A DNA stretch of 64,000 bases, taken from Saccharothrix violaceirubra. Its GTDB lineage: Bacteria > Actinomycetota > Actinomycetes > Mycobacteriales > Pseudonocardiaceae. The stretch lies in assembly GCF_014203755.1 (NCBI RefSeq), contig NZ_JACHJS010000001.1, forward strand, positions 5,704,001-5,768,000, given 5' to 3'. The notes under the pieces were generated by a model. That model did no database searches, was not told the DNA's origin, and saw nothing but the letters and a program-made list of their open reading frames with translations. Each line of letters starts with the position of its first letter. The stretch's first letter is position 1. Made by a program: the position numbers and the translations under genes. This document shows, in pieces, positions 19,542 to 26,964 of the stretch.

Positions 19542-20642
19542 CGTGGTCTCCTCGTAACGGGCAGGACGTGCGGAACACCCCGGAGGACGCCTGGCACGTG
19601 CCTGGGCGGGCGTCCGGGATTCCGGACGAGTCTAGGCGGTCGGCACCCGGGTCGGGTCCGGCACCCCGGGGCCGGCGGGCGGGGCGCCGACCGACCGGGT
19701 GGCCGTCGCACGGCCGATCGCCGTCCGTGACGGGCGGTCGGGATTCGTCGCGGCGGAATCCCCGAACGGTCGCGCGGGGTGCGAACCGAAACATTCCGAT
19801 GCATTTCCGTGAGGGTTCCCCCGCGAAAATTCCCCGTTCGGGTGACGCCGATCGTCGGGTACCGAACCGACCGGCGCAGCAGTCGACCCCTGCCCGTGGG
19901 AGGTTGGGATGTCCACACGTCACGTCGGGCGCGGAGTCGTTGGGCACGAAATCGTCGCGCGTCAACGGTGTCGCACCGATTCGGCGGCATTTACACGACC
20001 GTTCGGGCCAACATCGGGAGTCGCCGTTGGGCCTTTCGAGTGACACCACGGTGATGTGACAGTGCGCGATCGTCAGTCACTCACCGGAGTCGCGAAGTGA
20101 GTCGGTAACACGTCCGCCGTAGCAGCGACTTACGTTGCGCGACCAACATCCACCACGGATTAGACAGTAAGAGTGAAACGCGGCCGTTCGGAGCAGCGGT
20201 CGACCGAAAACTTTCACGTGCCGAGAAGACTCCAACCGCCGTAGTCCATTAGTGTGTGTTTCAGGTAGCGTGACGCCCGAACCCGCATCGTCGATCCGGG
20301 AAATAGTCGAAAAGTCGCCAGGCGCTCTGGGGGAAGTGCAGCGGACGCCGTGGCGACGAAGACCGAGGAACGAGCGAGACGATGTCATCGAGCTTCTTTC
20401 ACCGCCGACCAGACAAGGTGCCGATGACCCGATGAGTGCCATTCCGCCGCCGCCGGACACCCACCGCCCGACGACCGCGCACGGCGACCGCCGGACGCGT
20501 CCTCCTTGGCGGACACCACCCAACGAGACCGCACGACGATGTTGACCACCGGACCAAGCGCCTTCACGTCGGCCGGGTAGTCGACGAGGCCGTCCGGGAA
20601 CGGCCACTCGTGGATCACTTTCACGCACCGTTGGGGATTTCC
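19542..20642. other. 1.1-kb gene-poor divergent region, tig to LysR gene
   Basis: The segment lies between divergent genes and its base composition is less GC-rich than the flanks from about 19790 to 20320. Frames present in it lack GC3-rich codon bias and recognisable motifs, so I call no gene. A short inverted repeat GTCACTCAC/GTGAGTCGG is seen near 20075-20107. It should hold promoters for both tig and the LysR regulator; an unannotated small RNA is possible but unsupported. Confidence 0.45.
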
Positions 20643-21548
20643 ATGGAGACACGACAGCTTTTGGCGTTCACCACCGTGGTTCAAACCGGTAGTTTCACCA
20701 AGGCCGCCGCCACACTGAATTGTTCGCAACCCACCATCACCACCCGGATCAAGGCGCTCGAGGAAACTCTGGGCGTACCGTTGTTCCGCCGACTGCCGCG
20801 CGGCATCCAGATGACCTCGGCCGGTGTCGAACTCCTCCCGTTCGCCCGGAACATCATCACCCTGACGGACAAGGCCAGGAAAGCGATCACGATGAACGGC
20901 GAGCCACACGGCAAGCTGGTCATCGGCAGCGCGCAAAGCCTGACCGACTACCGTCTGCTACCGCTGATCGAATACATGTGCTGGCGCTACCCGAGCGTCC
21001 AGATCTCGCTGCACTCGTGGAACACCAGGACCAACCTGACGTCGGTGCGCGACGGCCGGCTCGACTGCACGTTCTTCATCGGCTCCGTCGAACCCCACGA
21101 GGGTCTGGAGACGACCGTGCTGTGCCCGGAGCCGCTGGTCATGGTGGCCGGGCCGACGCACGCGCTGACCAGGCGTTCGGTGATCACCGAGGACGAGCTG
21201 CGCGGCAGCACCCTGATCCGCGCGGAGAACGGCGCGAGCTACTACGAGCAGTTCGAGCAGGCGTTGGGGCTGGGCGAGACGGAGACCAGGGCACCGGTGC
21301 TGGCGCTGGACTCGATCGACGCGGCGAAGCGCGCGGTGGCGTCGGGGCTCGGGATCTCGCTGGTGCCGGAGGTGACCGTGGCGGCGGAGCTGGCGGACGG
21401 CAGGCTGTGCCGGCTGCCGTGGGTGCCGCCGTTCCGGGTGTACACGCAGTTCGCGTGGCGTCAGGACAACGCCACGAACCCGTCCGTGACGGCACTCGTG
21501 TCGGCCGCGGCGCAGGTGGTGAGCGAACAGGTCGCGACGCCGGTGTGA
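20643..21548 (+). CDS. LysR-family transcriptional regulator
   Basis: 301-residue LTTR. The winged helix-turn-helix fills residues 1-60 (METRQLLAFTTVVQTGSFTK, then LNCSQPTITTRIKALEETLG and LFRRLPRGIQMTSAG). A linker helix and a periplasmic-binding-like effector domain follow (LVIGSAQSLTDYRLLPLIEY onward). The start METRQ at 20643 is the standard LTTR beginning. LTTRs usually regulate a divergent neighbour, but here the divergent gene is tig, 1.1 kb away, so the target is unclear. A terminator hairpin and then tRNA genes follow. Confidence 0.92.
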   Translation: METRQLLAFTTVVQTGSFTKAAATLNCSQPTITTRIKALEETLGVPLFRRLPRGIQMTSAGVELLPFARNIITLTDKARKAITMNGEPHGKLVIGSAQSLTDYRLLPLIEYMCWRYPSVQISLHSWNTRTNLTSVRDGRLDCTFFIGSVEPHEGLETTVLCPEPLVMVAGPTHALTRRSVITEDELRGSTLIRAENGASYYEQFEQALGLGETETRAPVLALDSIDAAKRAVASGLGISLVPEVTVAAELADGRLCRLPWVPPFRVYTQFAWRQDNATNPSVTALVSAAAQVVSEQVATPV

Positions 21549-21560
21549 GAGAGGACCAGG

Positions 21561-21580
21561 TGGCCCCGCCGAAGGGGCCA
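21561..21580 (+). terminator. Terminator-like hairpin after the LysR gene
   Basis: TGGCCCC at 21561-21567 and GGGGCCA at 21574-21580 form a perfect 7-bp stem with a 6-nt loop, 13 nt after the LysR stop and just before the convergent tRNA-Pro. Confidence 0.55.
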
Positions 21581-21591
21581 CCCGAAGACCG

Positions 21592-21665
21592 TCGGGGCGA
21601 CAGGATTTGAACCTGCGACCCCCCGCTCCCAAAGCGGGTGCGCTACCAAGCTGCGCCACGCCCCG
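21592..21665 (-). tRNA. tRNA-Pro (TGG anticodon)
   Basis: Complete cloverleaf of 74 nt without encoded CCA. Acceptor CGGGGCG pairs with CGCCCCG, the D stem is GCGC/GCGC, and the anticodon stem CCCGC/GCGGG encloses loop TTTGGGA (anticodon TGG). The T arm is GCAGG-TTCAAAT-CCTGT. Discriminator base A. Confidence 0.96.
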
Positions 21666-21727
21666 GTCTCCACCACCCTACCGCGACCCGCTAAGCTGTT
21701 CCCGTGCCCACCCCAAGGGCGGCACAC

Positions 21728-21798
21728 GCGGGTGTAGCTCAATGGTAGAGCCCCAGCCTTCCAAGCTGGTCATGCGGGTTCGATTCCCGTCACCCGCT
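21728..21798 (+). tRNA. tRNA-Gly (TCC anticodon)
   Basis: 71-nt cloverleaf without CCA. Acceptor GCGGGTG pairs with CACCCGC, and the anticodon stem CCAGC/GCTGG holds loop CTTCCAA (anticodon TCC). The T loop is TTCGATT. A decayed integrase tail and mobile genes start 95 nt downstream, so this tRNA is a likely integration site. Confidence 0.96.
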
Positions 21799-21821
21799 CT
21801 CTCGCTTCCCTTGCAGGTCAA

Positions 21822-21855
21822 CGGGGATGCAACCCCTCTGGGGACCACATCCCCG
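21822..21855 (+). terminator. Nested hairpin after tRNA-Gly
   Basis: CGGGGATG at 21822-21829 pairs with CATCCCCG at 21848-21855, with an inner CCCC/GGGG stem. It could end tRNA-Gly transcription or mark the junction of the integrated element. Confidence 0.5.
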
Positions 21856-21892
21856 CTTCCCTGCCGGAACCCGTCGTGCGATTAACGTGCGA

Positions 21893-22089
21893 TCAGGACT
21901 TCTTACGCTTTCGCACGGCTTTGACGCGCTTGCTCAACCGATCGGCGATCTCCCGATCCGCTCGCTCGTGGCGTGTTGGTAGATCAGCGCGGCCCGCATG
22001 CTCCCGTGCCCCATGCGATGCATCAGCTCCCGCGTACTCGCACCGGCCGCAGCGGCGAGGGGCAGGTTCAGGCGGTCGTAGCATCTGAT
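21893..22089 (-). pseudogene. Tyrosine recombinase (phage-type integrase), C-terminal remnant
   Basis: The minus strand encodes the end of a tyrosine integrase in two frames. One frame gives LPLAAAAGASTRELMHRMGH and then MRAALIYQHATSER, with the HxxGH-like box and catalytic Tyr expected of the family. One base later in another frame it continues DREIADRLSKRVKAV to the stop at 21893. Insertion of a single G at GAGCGG-ATCGGG restores one frame, so a one-base deletion is the simplest cause. Sequence upstream of about 22089 is replaced by an IS30 element, and the rest of the gene is gone. Position beside tRNA-Gly fits an old integrative element. Confidence 0.8.
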
Positions 22090-22129
22090 CTTGATGTTCG
22101 GTGGGGAAGGATTCCCTGTCGTGCGCAGG

Positions 22130-23117
22130 ATGTTGACCTTGGCCGAGCGGGAGGAGATCTGGCCGAGCGGGAGGAGATCTCTCGTGGTCCGGCCGAGTCG
22201 TTGGAGTACAAGGAGATCGCCGTTCTGATCGGGCATGGTCCCTCGGTCGTCTCGCGGGAGGTGGCCCGGCACGGCGGACGTGAGGGGTACCGGGCGGCGG
22301 TGGCCGAACGGGCGGCGGCGGAGTCGCGGGCCCGGCCGAAGGTCCTGGCGGTCGACCGGGACCCCGTGGTACGTGCGCGGATACTCGGGTTGTTGCGGAT
22401 CGGCTGGTCACCGGCCTCGATCGCGGGCCGGTCGGCACGTGATCACGGTCGAGGGCAGGCTGGTCGGGTGAGCCACGAGGCCATCTACCGGTGGGTCTAC
22501 GCCCAGCCGGTCGCGACGCTGCGCCGGGAGTTGGCGCGCTGCGGACCGGGCGCACCCGCAGGAGCGGGCCGCGTCCGGCACCGGCACCGCGCATCCGCGA
22601 GCCCCGCCACCTCGACCGACGCCCCGCCGAGGCGGACGGCAGGGCGGTGCCCGGTCATCGGGAGGGCGACATCGTCGTGGGCAAGGGCGGCAGGAGCGCC
22701 GTGGCCACCCTGGTCGAGCGGACCGGCCGGTTCCTCGTCCTGGTCCCGCCGACCGGGCGCGACTCCTCGACGGTGACCCAGGCGATCATCTCCGCGGTCG
22801 GCCCGCTGCCGGCCTCGATCAAACGCTCCCTGACCTGGGACTGCGGCTCGGAGATGGCCCTGCACAAGGATGTCGCCGCCACCGGGCCGCCGGTGTTCTT
22901 CGCCCACCCGCACTCCCCGTGGGAACGCGGCAGCAACGAGAACCTCAACCGGATCGTCCGCGAGTACCTGCCCAAGGGCGTCGGGATCACCAGCGACCCG
23001 CACTACCCGGCCGCCATCGCCGCCGAGATCAACGACCGACCCCGTAAGATCCACGACTGGCGCAAACCCGGCGAGGTATTCACCGAACTCCTCGAACCGG
23101 ATGCTTCCACCGCCTGA
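22130..23117 (+). pseudogene. IS30-family transposase, frameshifted
   Basis: If the second copy of a 20-bp tandem duplication is ignored, translation from the ATG at 22130 reads MLTLAEREEIS, then IAVLIGHGPSVVSREVARHG: the IS30 helix-turn-helix N-terminus. The duplication at 22141-22180 shifts the frame. A second shift lies near 22540-22560, after TLRRELAR. The C-terminal DDE half stays open from there: VPGHREGDIVVGKGG (Asp), SLTWDCGSEM (Asp) and PWERGSNENLNRIV (Glu). All three catalytic acids survive, but two shifts make an active protein unlikely. It is a different IS30 lineage from the intact copy at 27.8 kb. Confidence 0.8.
22141..22180 (+). repeat. Perfect 20-bp tandem duplication
   Basis: GGCCGAGCGGGAGGAGATCT occurs twice head to tail (22141-22160, 22161-22180). 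Twenty is not a multiple of three, so the duplication inactivates the transposase frame. Confidence 0.97.
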
Positions 23118-23124
23118 ACTCGCC

Positions 23125-23187
23125 GTTGCGGGTAAGACGCTTCGTCGCGTTACCGGCTCTCATCCAGGCCATGTTGTGCGCCCAAGT
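23125..23187. repeat. Imperfect direct repeat, copy 1 (left of Shedu gene)
   Basis: About 60 bp shared with 24633-24691 with a handful of substitutions; the core CGCTTCGTCGCGTTACC is identical. On the minus strand both copies encode nearly the same peptide, HxMAWMRAGNATKRL. This copy is preceded there by DDRGTWA rather than by the Cys-rich segment of copy 2. Confidence 0.85.
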
Positions 23188-23287
23188 CCCACGGTCGTCC
23201 ATCTGGGTGAGATCATCGATGGCGACCTGGAAGCAGTAACGGAAGCAGCTCAGCTGACGACATGATCACAAAGATTCATCTCTGAGC

Positions 23288-23293
23288 TATAAT
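23288..23293 (+). promoter_or_regulatory. Likely -10 box of the Shedu-like gene
   Basis: A perfect TATAAT lies 22 nt before the start codon. The matching -35 region (near 23264-23271) is weak. An AAAGGA ribosome site follows at about 23301. Confidence 0.5.
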
Positions 23294-23315
23294 CGCTTCC
23301 AAAGGACGCACTGCG

Positions 23316-24524
23316 ATGACACGATTCTCCAGCGCATATAGGCTCCTCGGTACTGAGTTCTCCGTTGCCGACGGGGACTTCAGCAACCTTGAGATTCGTC
23401 GCAGTGAAAACGATGACAACTTCCACTTCTTTTTCGACACTAGAGCGAACCGCCTGATTACCGACTTCGTTCTTGATGATCGACCGCGAGTAGCGACCCT
23501 GTGCCAGGTAACGCTCATCAAGAAAGATGGCACGTACTCACCTCGGCTGCGATTCTGGAAGAAGGATAAGTCAAGTCCCCAGAGGAGGGCGCTCGAATAC
23601 ACGGTAACCGAGGACGAAGTTACAAAGATAATCAAGGCGACGGTTGATACCAGCGACGGCCACCAAAACGTGTGGAAGTTGATCCACTTCCTGCAAAGCT
23701 TCACCGAGGTGGACATCCCTGACGATAACTTCCGAGCAGTAACGGAGGACAGCACGCAGCTTGCCGGACTGCTCGAATCGAGCGACAGGCAGACGGTGCT
23801 TGAAGCAGTCCGTATCGCACTGGGCGGAGGTCTGACCGAAGAGGACTTACTAATCGTCAGCAACCGCAAGGCCCAACTTGCTGTATTCAAGAGACTGTTG
23901 AACGACCCTGACTTTTTTGAAGCCGAGCGCGTACGGCGGGAGAAGAGAGGGCCGGAAGCAGTCTGGCAAGACTTCTTCGAGGAAAACACCTGGATATTTG
24001 GGTACGGCCTTAAGCTCGTAGCTTGCGAACCGCTCGACCCGGAGAAACTTGAGCGAATTACCACAGGTGCGAACATCTTCACGGGTGCGGGCAAGCGTGC
24101 GGATGCAGTCATGCGCTCGAAGGGGTACGTCAGCAGTCTGCTGTTCTGCGAGATTAAAACGCATCTAAAGCCGCTGCTGGAAAAGATTCCCTATCGACAG
24201 CCAGACGTATACCAAGTGTCGACAGAGGTCAGTGGTGGAGTATCGCAAGTCCAGAAGACTGCCAGCAAGGCCCTGATGGGCATCTCACAGGTGTTGCACG
24301 ATTTGTACGAAGACGACGGCACACCGACAGGAATCCAGTTCTCAGCGATCCGGCCCCGACAAGCTCTGGTAATCGGCAGCCTTGACGAGTTCAAGACTGG
24401 CGGCGGCGTGAACCCGGAGAAACTGTCGTCGTTTGACCTATTTAGGCACTCTGTTCAGGACGTTGAGATTATCACCTTTGACGAGCTTTACGAACGGGCC
24501 AGCTTCATCGTCCACGACACGTAG
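23316..24524 (+). CDS. Shedu-type (SduA, DUF4263) anti-phage nuclease
   Basis: 402-residue protein. Residues 1-200 are a variable, probably sensing, region. The C-terminal half reads as the DUF4263 nuclease of the single-gene Shedu defence system: VWQDFFEENTWIFGYG near 217-231, then a PD-(D/E)xK arrangement with KRADAVM (Asp263) and LLFCEIKTH (Glu279-x-Lys281). VYQVSTEVSGGVSQVQKT (Gln311) and RPRQALVIG follow. These catalytic residues are all kept. Base composition is clearly lower in GC (sampled lines about 50-58%) and codon use differs from its roughly 70% neighbours, a sign of recent transfer. It sits alone between a broken IS30 and a repeat, beside tRNA-Gly, and ends at a hairpin. DUF4263 membership is from motif reading, not a search. 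Confidence 0.82.
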   Translation: MTRFSSAYRLLGTEFSVADGDFSNLEIRRSENDDNFHFFFDTRANRLITDFVLDDRPRVATLCQVTLIKKDGTYSPRLRFWKKDKSSPQRRALEYTVTEDEVTKIIKATVDTSDGHQNVWKLIHFLQSFTEVDIPDDNFRAVTEDSTQLAGLLESSDRQTVLEAVRIALGGGLTEEDLLIVSNRKAQLAVFKRLLNDPDFFEAERVRREKRGPEAVWQDFFEENTWIFGYGLKLVACEPLDPEKLERITTGANIFTGAGKRADAVMRSKGYVSSLLFCEIKTHLKPLLEKIPYRQPDVYQVSTEVSGGVSQVQKTASKALMGISQVLHDLYEDDGTPTGIQFSAIRPRQALVIGSLDEFKTGGGVNPEKLSSFDLFRHSVQDVEIITFDELYERASFIVHDT

Positions 24525-24555
24525 GACAGGTCATCAGCTGTTACAAAGAGAAAGA

Positions 24556-24581
24556 CCCCGCCCGGACGATACCGAGCGGGG
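24556..24581 (+). terminator. Hairpin after the Shedu-like gene
   Basis: CCCCGC at 24556-24561 and GCGGGG at 24576-24581 form a 6-bp GC stem 31 nt beyond the stop codon. Confidence 0.5.
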
Positions 24582-24602
24582 CGATACTGGCCGATCTGAT
24601 GA

Positions 24603-25079
24603 TCAGTCGTGGTTGAGGGGTTGCCCCCAGCGGTTGCGGATAAGGCGCTTCGTCGCGTTACCAGCTCTCATCCAGGCCATGTGATGCGCCCGGTTCACAA
24701 AGGTACGACTTGGGCGGACAGGTTCACCGCAGCCACAAGCACAGATATTTTCAGGTTCATTTTCGGCCAGCGGCCGGACGTAGTGAAGCTTTTGCAGGAG
24801 CTTCTTAGCGCCACCCTCACGCTACCAATAGACCCGATGCTCTTGGTTGACGAACTTGCGATTGGGGGCGACGGGCGTAGCGCAGCCGCAGGCGCAGACT
24901 TTTTGATTTTGGTTCGCGCTGTCCGGGGCAACCGGGCGGGCCCGTAGGCTGGGGAGCCTGGTCAGCCGGGCGGCCTGCCGGGCGTTGTGAGGGTTGTGGA
25001 AAATTTGTCGAAGGCGTTCTTCTTCTCCCTCGCTGGTAGACCTCTCGACGACCGTCCCTTGTGGATGGTCGCCTTGCTT
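24603..25079 (-). pseudogene. Relic of a small Cys-rich (CxCGCG) protein
   Basis: One minus-strand frame carries two related motifs: VCACGCATPVAPNRKFVNQE (24838-24899) and ICACGCGEPVRPSRTFVNRA (24687-24746). A tail MAWMRAGNATKRLIRNRW follows and ends at the TGA at 24603. An in-frame TAG at 24822-24824 separates the motifs. Upstream the frame stays open to a stop at 25080-25082 and reads plausibly (LRQIFHNPHNARQAARLTRL), but no good start codon is seen. CxCGCG-x-PV motifs resemble zinc-binding segments of phage and plasmid proteins. I treat it as a broken gene; stop-codon read-through is a remote alternative. Confidence 0.6.
24633..24691. repeat. Imperfect direct repeat, copy 2 (right of Shedu gene)
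   Basis: Partner of 23125-23187. This copy forms the 3' end of the Cys-rich relic on the minus strand, so copy 1 is probably a displaced fragment of a homologous gene. Confidence 0.85.
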
Positions 25080-25082
25080 TCA

Positions 25083-25463
25083 CGGATCTTCCGCGCCCTC
25101 CGCGTGCCCCATCGCCGCCGTGATCATGGCGCCCATGCCCCGCACATGGAACCGTGCAAACCCGGCCAGGGTGTTCCCGGTGCGATGGTCGCCCGGACGA
25201 CGGCCCCGGATCGGACTTCGAGACTTTCATCCTTTGTGGACACCCAGACCGCCACCCCCGTCGTCGACCCGGATCCGGGCATCCATGTTGCGCGAACGCA
25301 CAACTTGACGTGAGCACACCACAACCCGCTAGGCTGCGTCGCGTACTCCTGCGAACCGTACGAAGGAGAGGCATTACCCGGTGTGGCGAACGGGAAGGCG
25401 GGTCATGCCGCCAAACGCGGCCCGACTTCCCGTTCGCGTCCGGAGATCGTCCTTTATGTACAG
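25083..25463. other. Gap with a long RNA stem-loop
   Basis: No convincing gene. A strong inverted repeat lies at 25387-25436: CGAACGGGAAG pairs with CTTCCCGTTCG, extended by CGGG/CCCG after one mismatch. A purine-rich AAGGAGAGG precedes it (25361-25369). It could be a terminator for the plus strand, a leader structure or a small RNA. Confidence 0.4.
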
Positions 25464-25586
25464 TCAGCGCCCCACGGACGACACGGCACGCCACAGCGCC
25501 TCACCGAAGCGCACTGCCAGCAGGACCAGCAGCACACCCAGTCCGCAGGTCACCAGGCACCGCACGAGCGACCTCAGCTTCGTCAC
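25464..25586 (-). CDS. Putative 40-residue membrane peptide
   Basis: From a GTG at 25586 the frame reads MTKLRSLVRCLVTCGLGVLL and continues with one hydrophobic helix (VLLVLLAVRFGEALW), ending SSVGR. Basic N-terminus, single membrane span and GC-rich third positions resemble small actinobacterial membrane proteins. The ribosome site is weak (AGGA about 10 nt upstream). It diverges from the acetyltransferase gene. No homolog recognised; it could be chance. Confidence 0.4.
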   Translation of the reverse strand: MTKLRSLVRCLVTCGLGVLLVLLAVRFGEALWRAVSSVGR

Positions 25587-25691
25587 CGCACCAGTGTCCT
25601 GGCCTCGCCTCGGCTGTCGACCCCGATGACCCGTTCGCCGCAGCACGACACCGGATAGCGTGGATATTTCCCGGGGCGTAGGAATACACGC

Positions 25692-26900
25692 ATGTCGTTC
25701 ACCGTGCGCACCCTCACCGAAGACGAACTCCTCCCCCACGCGCGCCTGACGGTCGCCGCCTTCATGCTCGACACCCCCGAGGAACGGATCGGACGGTGGA
25801 CCGGGCTCCACGAGCCGGACCGGACGCATGGCGTGTTCGAGGACGGTGCGCTGCTCGGCGCCGCCGGCGTCCAGACGCGCCACCTCACCCTGCCCGGCAC
25901 CGGACCCCGACCGTTCGCCGCCGTGACGACCGTCGTCGTCGATCCCGGCCACCGGCGTCGCGGCGTGCTGCGGCGGCTCATGACCGAACAGCTCACCGCC
26001 CTGCACGACGGCGGCGAACCCGTCGCGGCGCTCTGGGCCTCCGAAGCCGCCATCTACGGCCGCTTCGGCTACGCCATGGCCTCCGAGGTCGTCCGACTGG
26101 AAATCCCGCAGCGGGCCGCCTTCCGCCCCCGCGTCGACATCGGCACCGACCGGGTGCGCCTTGTCGCACGCGACGAGGCGTTGCCGCTCGTCAAGGACCT
26201 CTACGAACGCGTCCGCCCCACCCGCACCGGCTGGATCAGCCGCAACGACGTGCAGTGGGCCTACTTCCTGTCCGACGACGAGTGGGACCGCCACGGCCAG
26301 AGCGCCTACCGCTACGCCCTGCACCCCGACGGCTACGTGGTCTACCGGCTCAAAGCAGACTGGCAGGACCGGGGACCACGCGGCGAACTCCACGTCCGCG
26401 AGTTCGTCGCCGCGACACCCGAGGCCACGGCCGCGCTCTACCGGCACGTGCTCGACGCCGACCTCATCGGGGAGATCAAGTACTCGGTGGCGGCCACCGA
26501 CGACCCGATCGTGCACCTGCTCGCCGACTCCCGGCTGATCCGCCGCCGCCGGTCCGACTCGCTGTGGGTGCGGATCGTGGACGTCGACCGCGCGCTGGCA
26601 TCGCGGACCTACTCGTCCGACGTGGACCTCGTGCTCGAGGTCGCCGACGACCTCTGCCCGTGGAACACCGACCGTTGGCGCCTGACCGTCCGCGACGGTG
26701 TCGCCGAGGTCACCCGCACGCCGGACGAGGCCGACGTGGTGCTCGACGTGCGGGCACTGGGGTCCGCCTTCCTCGGCGGCCAGCGGCTCACCTCGCTCAC
26801 CGGCGCCCAACTCGTGGCCGAGGTCACGCCCGGCTCGCTGCGTGCCCTGTCATCCGCGTTCCTGGGCGACCACGACCCGCACTGCCACGAGATCTTCTAG
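25692..26900 (+). CDS. Eis-like GNAT N-acetyltransferase
   Basis: 402-residue acetyltransferase with the size and three-part layout of the Eis family (two GNAT folds plus an SCP2-like C-terminal domain). Eis enzymes acetylate amines, including aminoglycosides. The acetyl-CoA-binding loop is VVVDPGHRRRGVLRRLM near residues 85-101. EAAIYGRFGYAMASE follows, as in Eis proteins. The chain ends HEIF with a free C-terminal carboxylate, the feature Eis uses in catalysis. Start MSFTVRTL at 25692. It sits just beyond the tRNA-Gly island, with normal high-GC codon use. The natural substrate cannot be stated. Confidence 0.88.
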   Translation: MSFTVRTLTEDELLPHARLTVAAFMLDTPEERIGRWTGLHEPDRTHGVFEDGALLGAAGVQTRHLTLPGTGPRPFAAVTTVVVDPGHRRRGVLRRLMTEQLTALHDGGEPVAALWASEAAIYGRFGYAMASEVVRLEIPQRAAFRPRVDIGTDRVRLVARDEALPLVKDLYERVRPTRTGWISRNDVQWAYFLSDDEWDRHGQSAYRYALHPDGYVVYRLKADWQDRGPRGELHVREFVAATPEATAALYRHVLDADLIGEIKYSVAATDDPIVHLLADSRLIRRRRSDSLWVRIVDVDRALASRTYSSDVDLVLEVADDLCPWNTDRWRLTVRDGVAEVTRTPDEADVVLDVRALGSAFLGGQRLTSLTGAQLVAEVTPGSLRALSSAFLGDHDPHCHEIF

Positions 26901-26964
26901 GCCGATCGGGAACCGGTCGGACCCGTTTGGGCGTTGACCGGGCATCGAGGACGGGAGGGTCCCC

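Larger units (their letters stand above)
22098..23117 (+). mobile_element. Degenerate IS30-family insertion sequence
   Basis: About 1 kb. Candidate imperfect terminal repeats are CGGTGGGGAAGGATTCC at about 22101-22117 and, on the other strand, CGGTGGAAGCATCC at about 23100-23113. Ends are approximate. The transposase inside is broken. Left flank is the integrase tail; right flank is a repeat shared with 24.6 kb. Confidence 0.6.

Noticed and set aside
23316..24524. Reading the gene as a restriction-modification endonuclease
   Set aside because: No methyltransferase or specificity gene lies nearby, and the conserved segments fit the single-gene DUF4263/Shedu layout better.
24609..24947. A 112-codon plus-strand frame after the Shedu gene
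   Set aside because: The opposite strand carries clear repeated Cys motifs across the same bases, so the plus frame is a shadow.
21799..25690. A complete integrative element with both attachment sites
   Set aside because: No second copy of the tRNA-Gly 3' end was found in the window and the integrase is a short remnant; only one boundary is supported.
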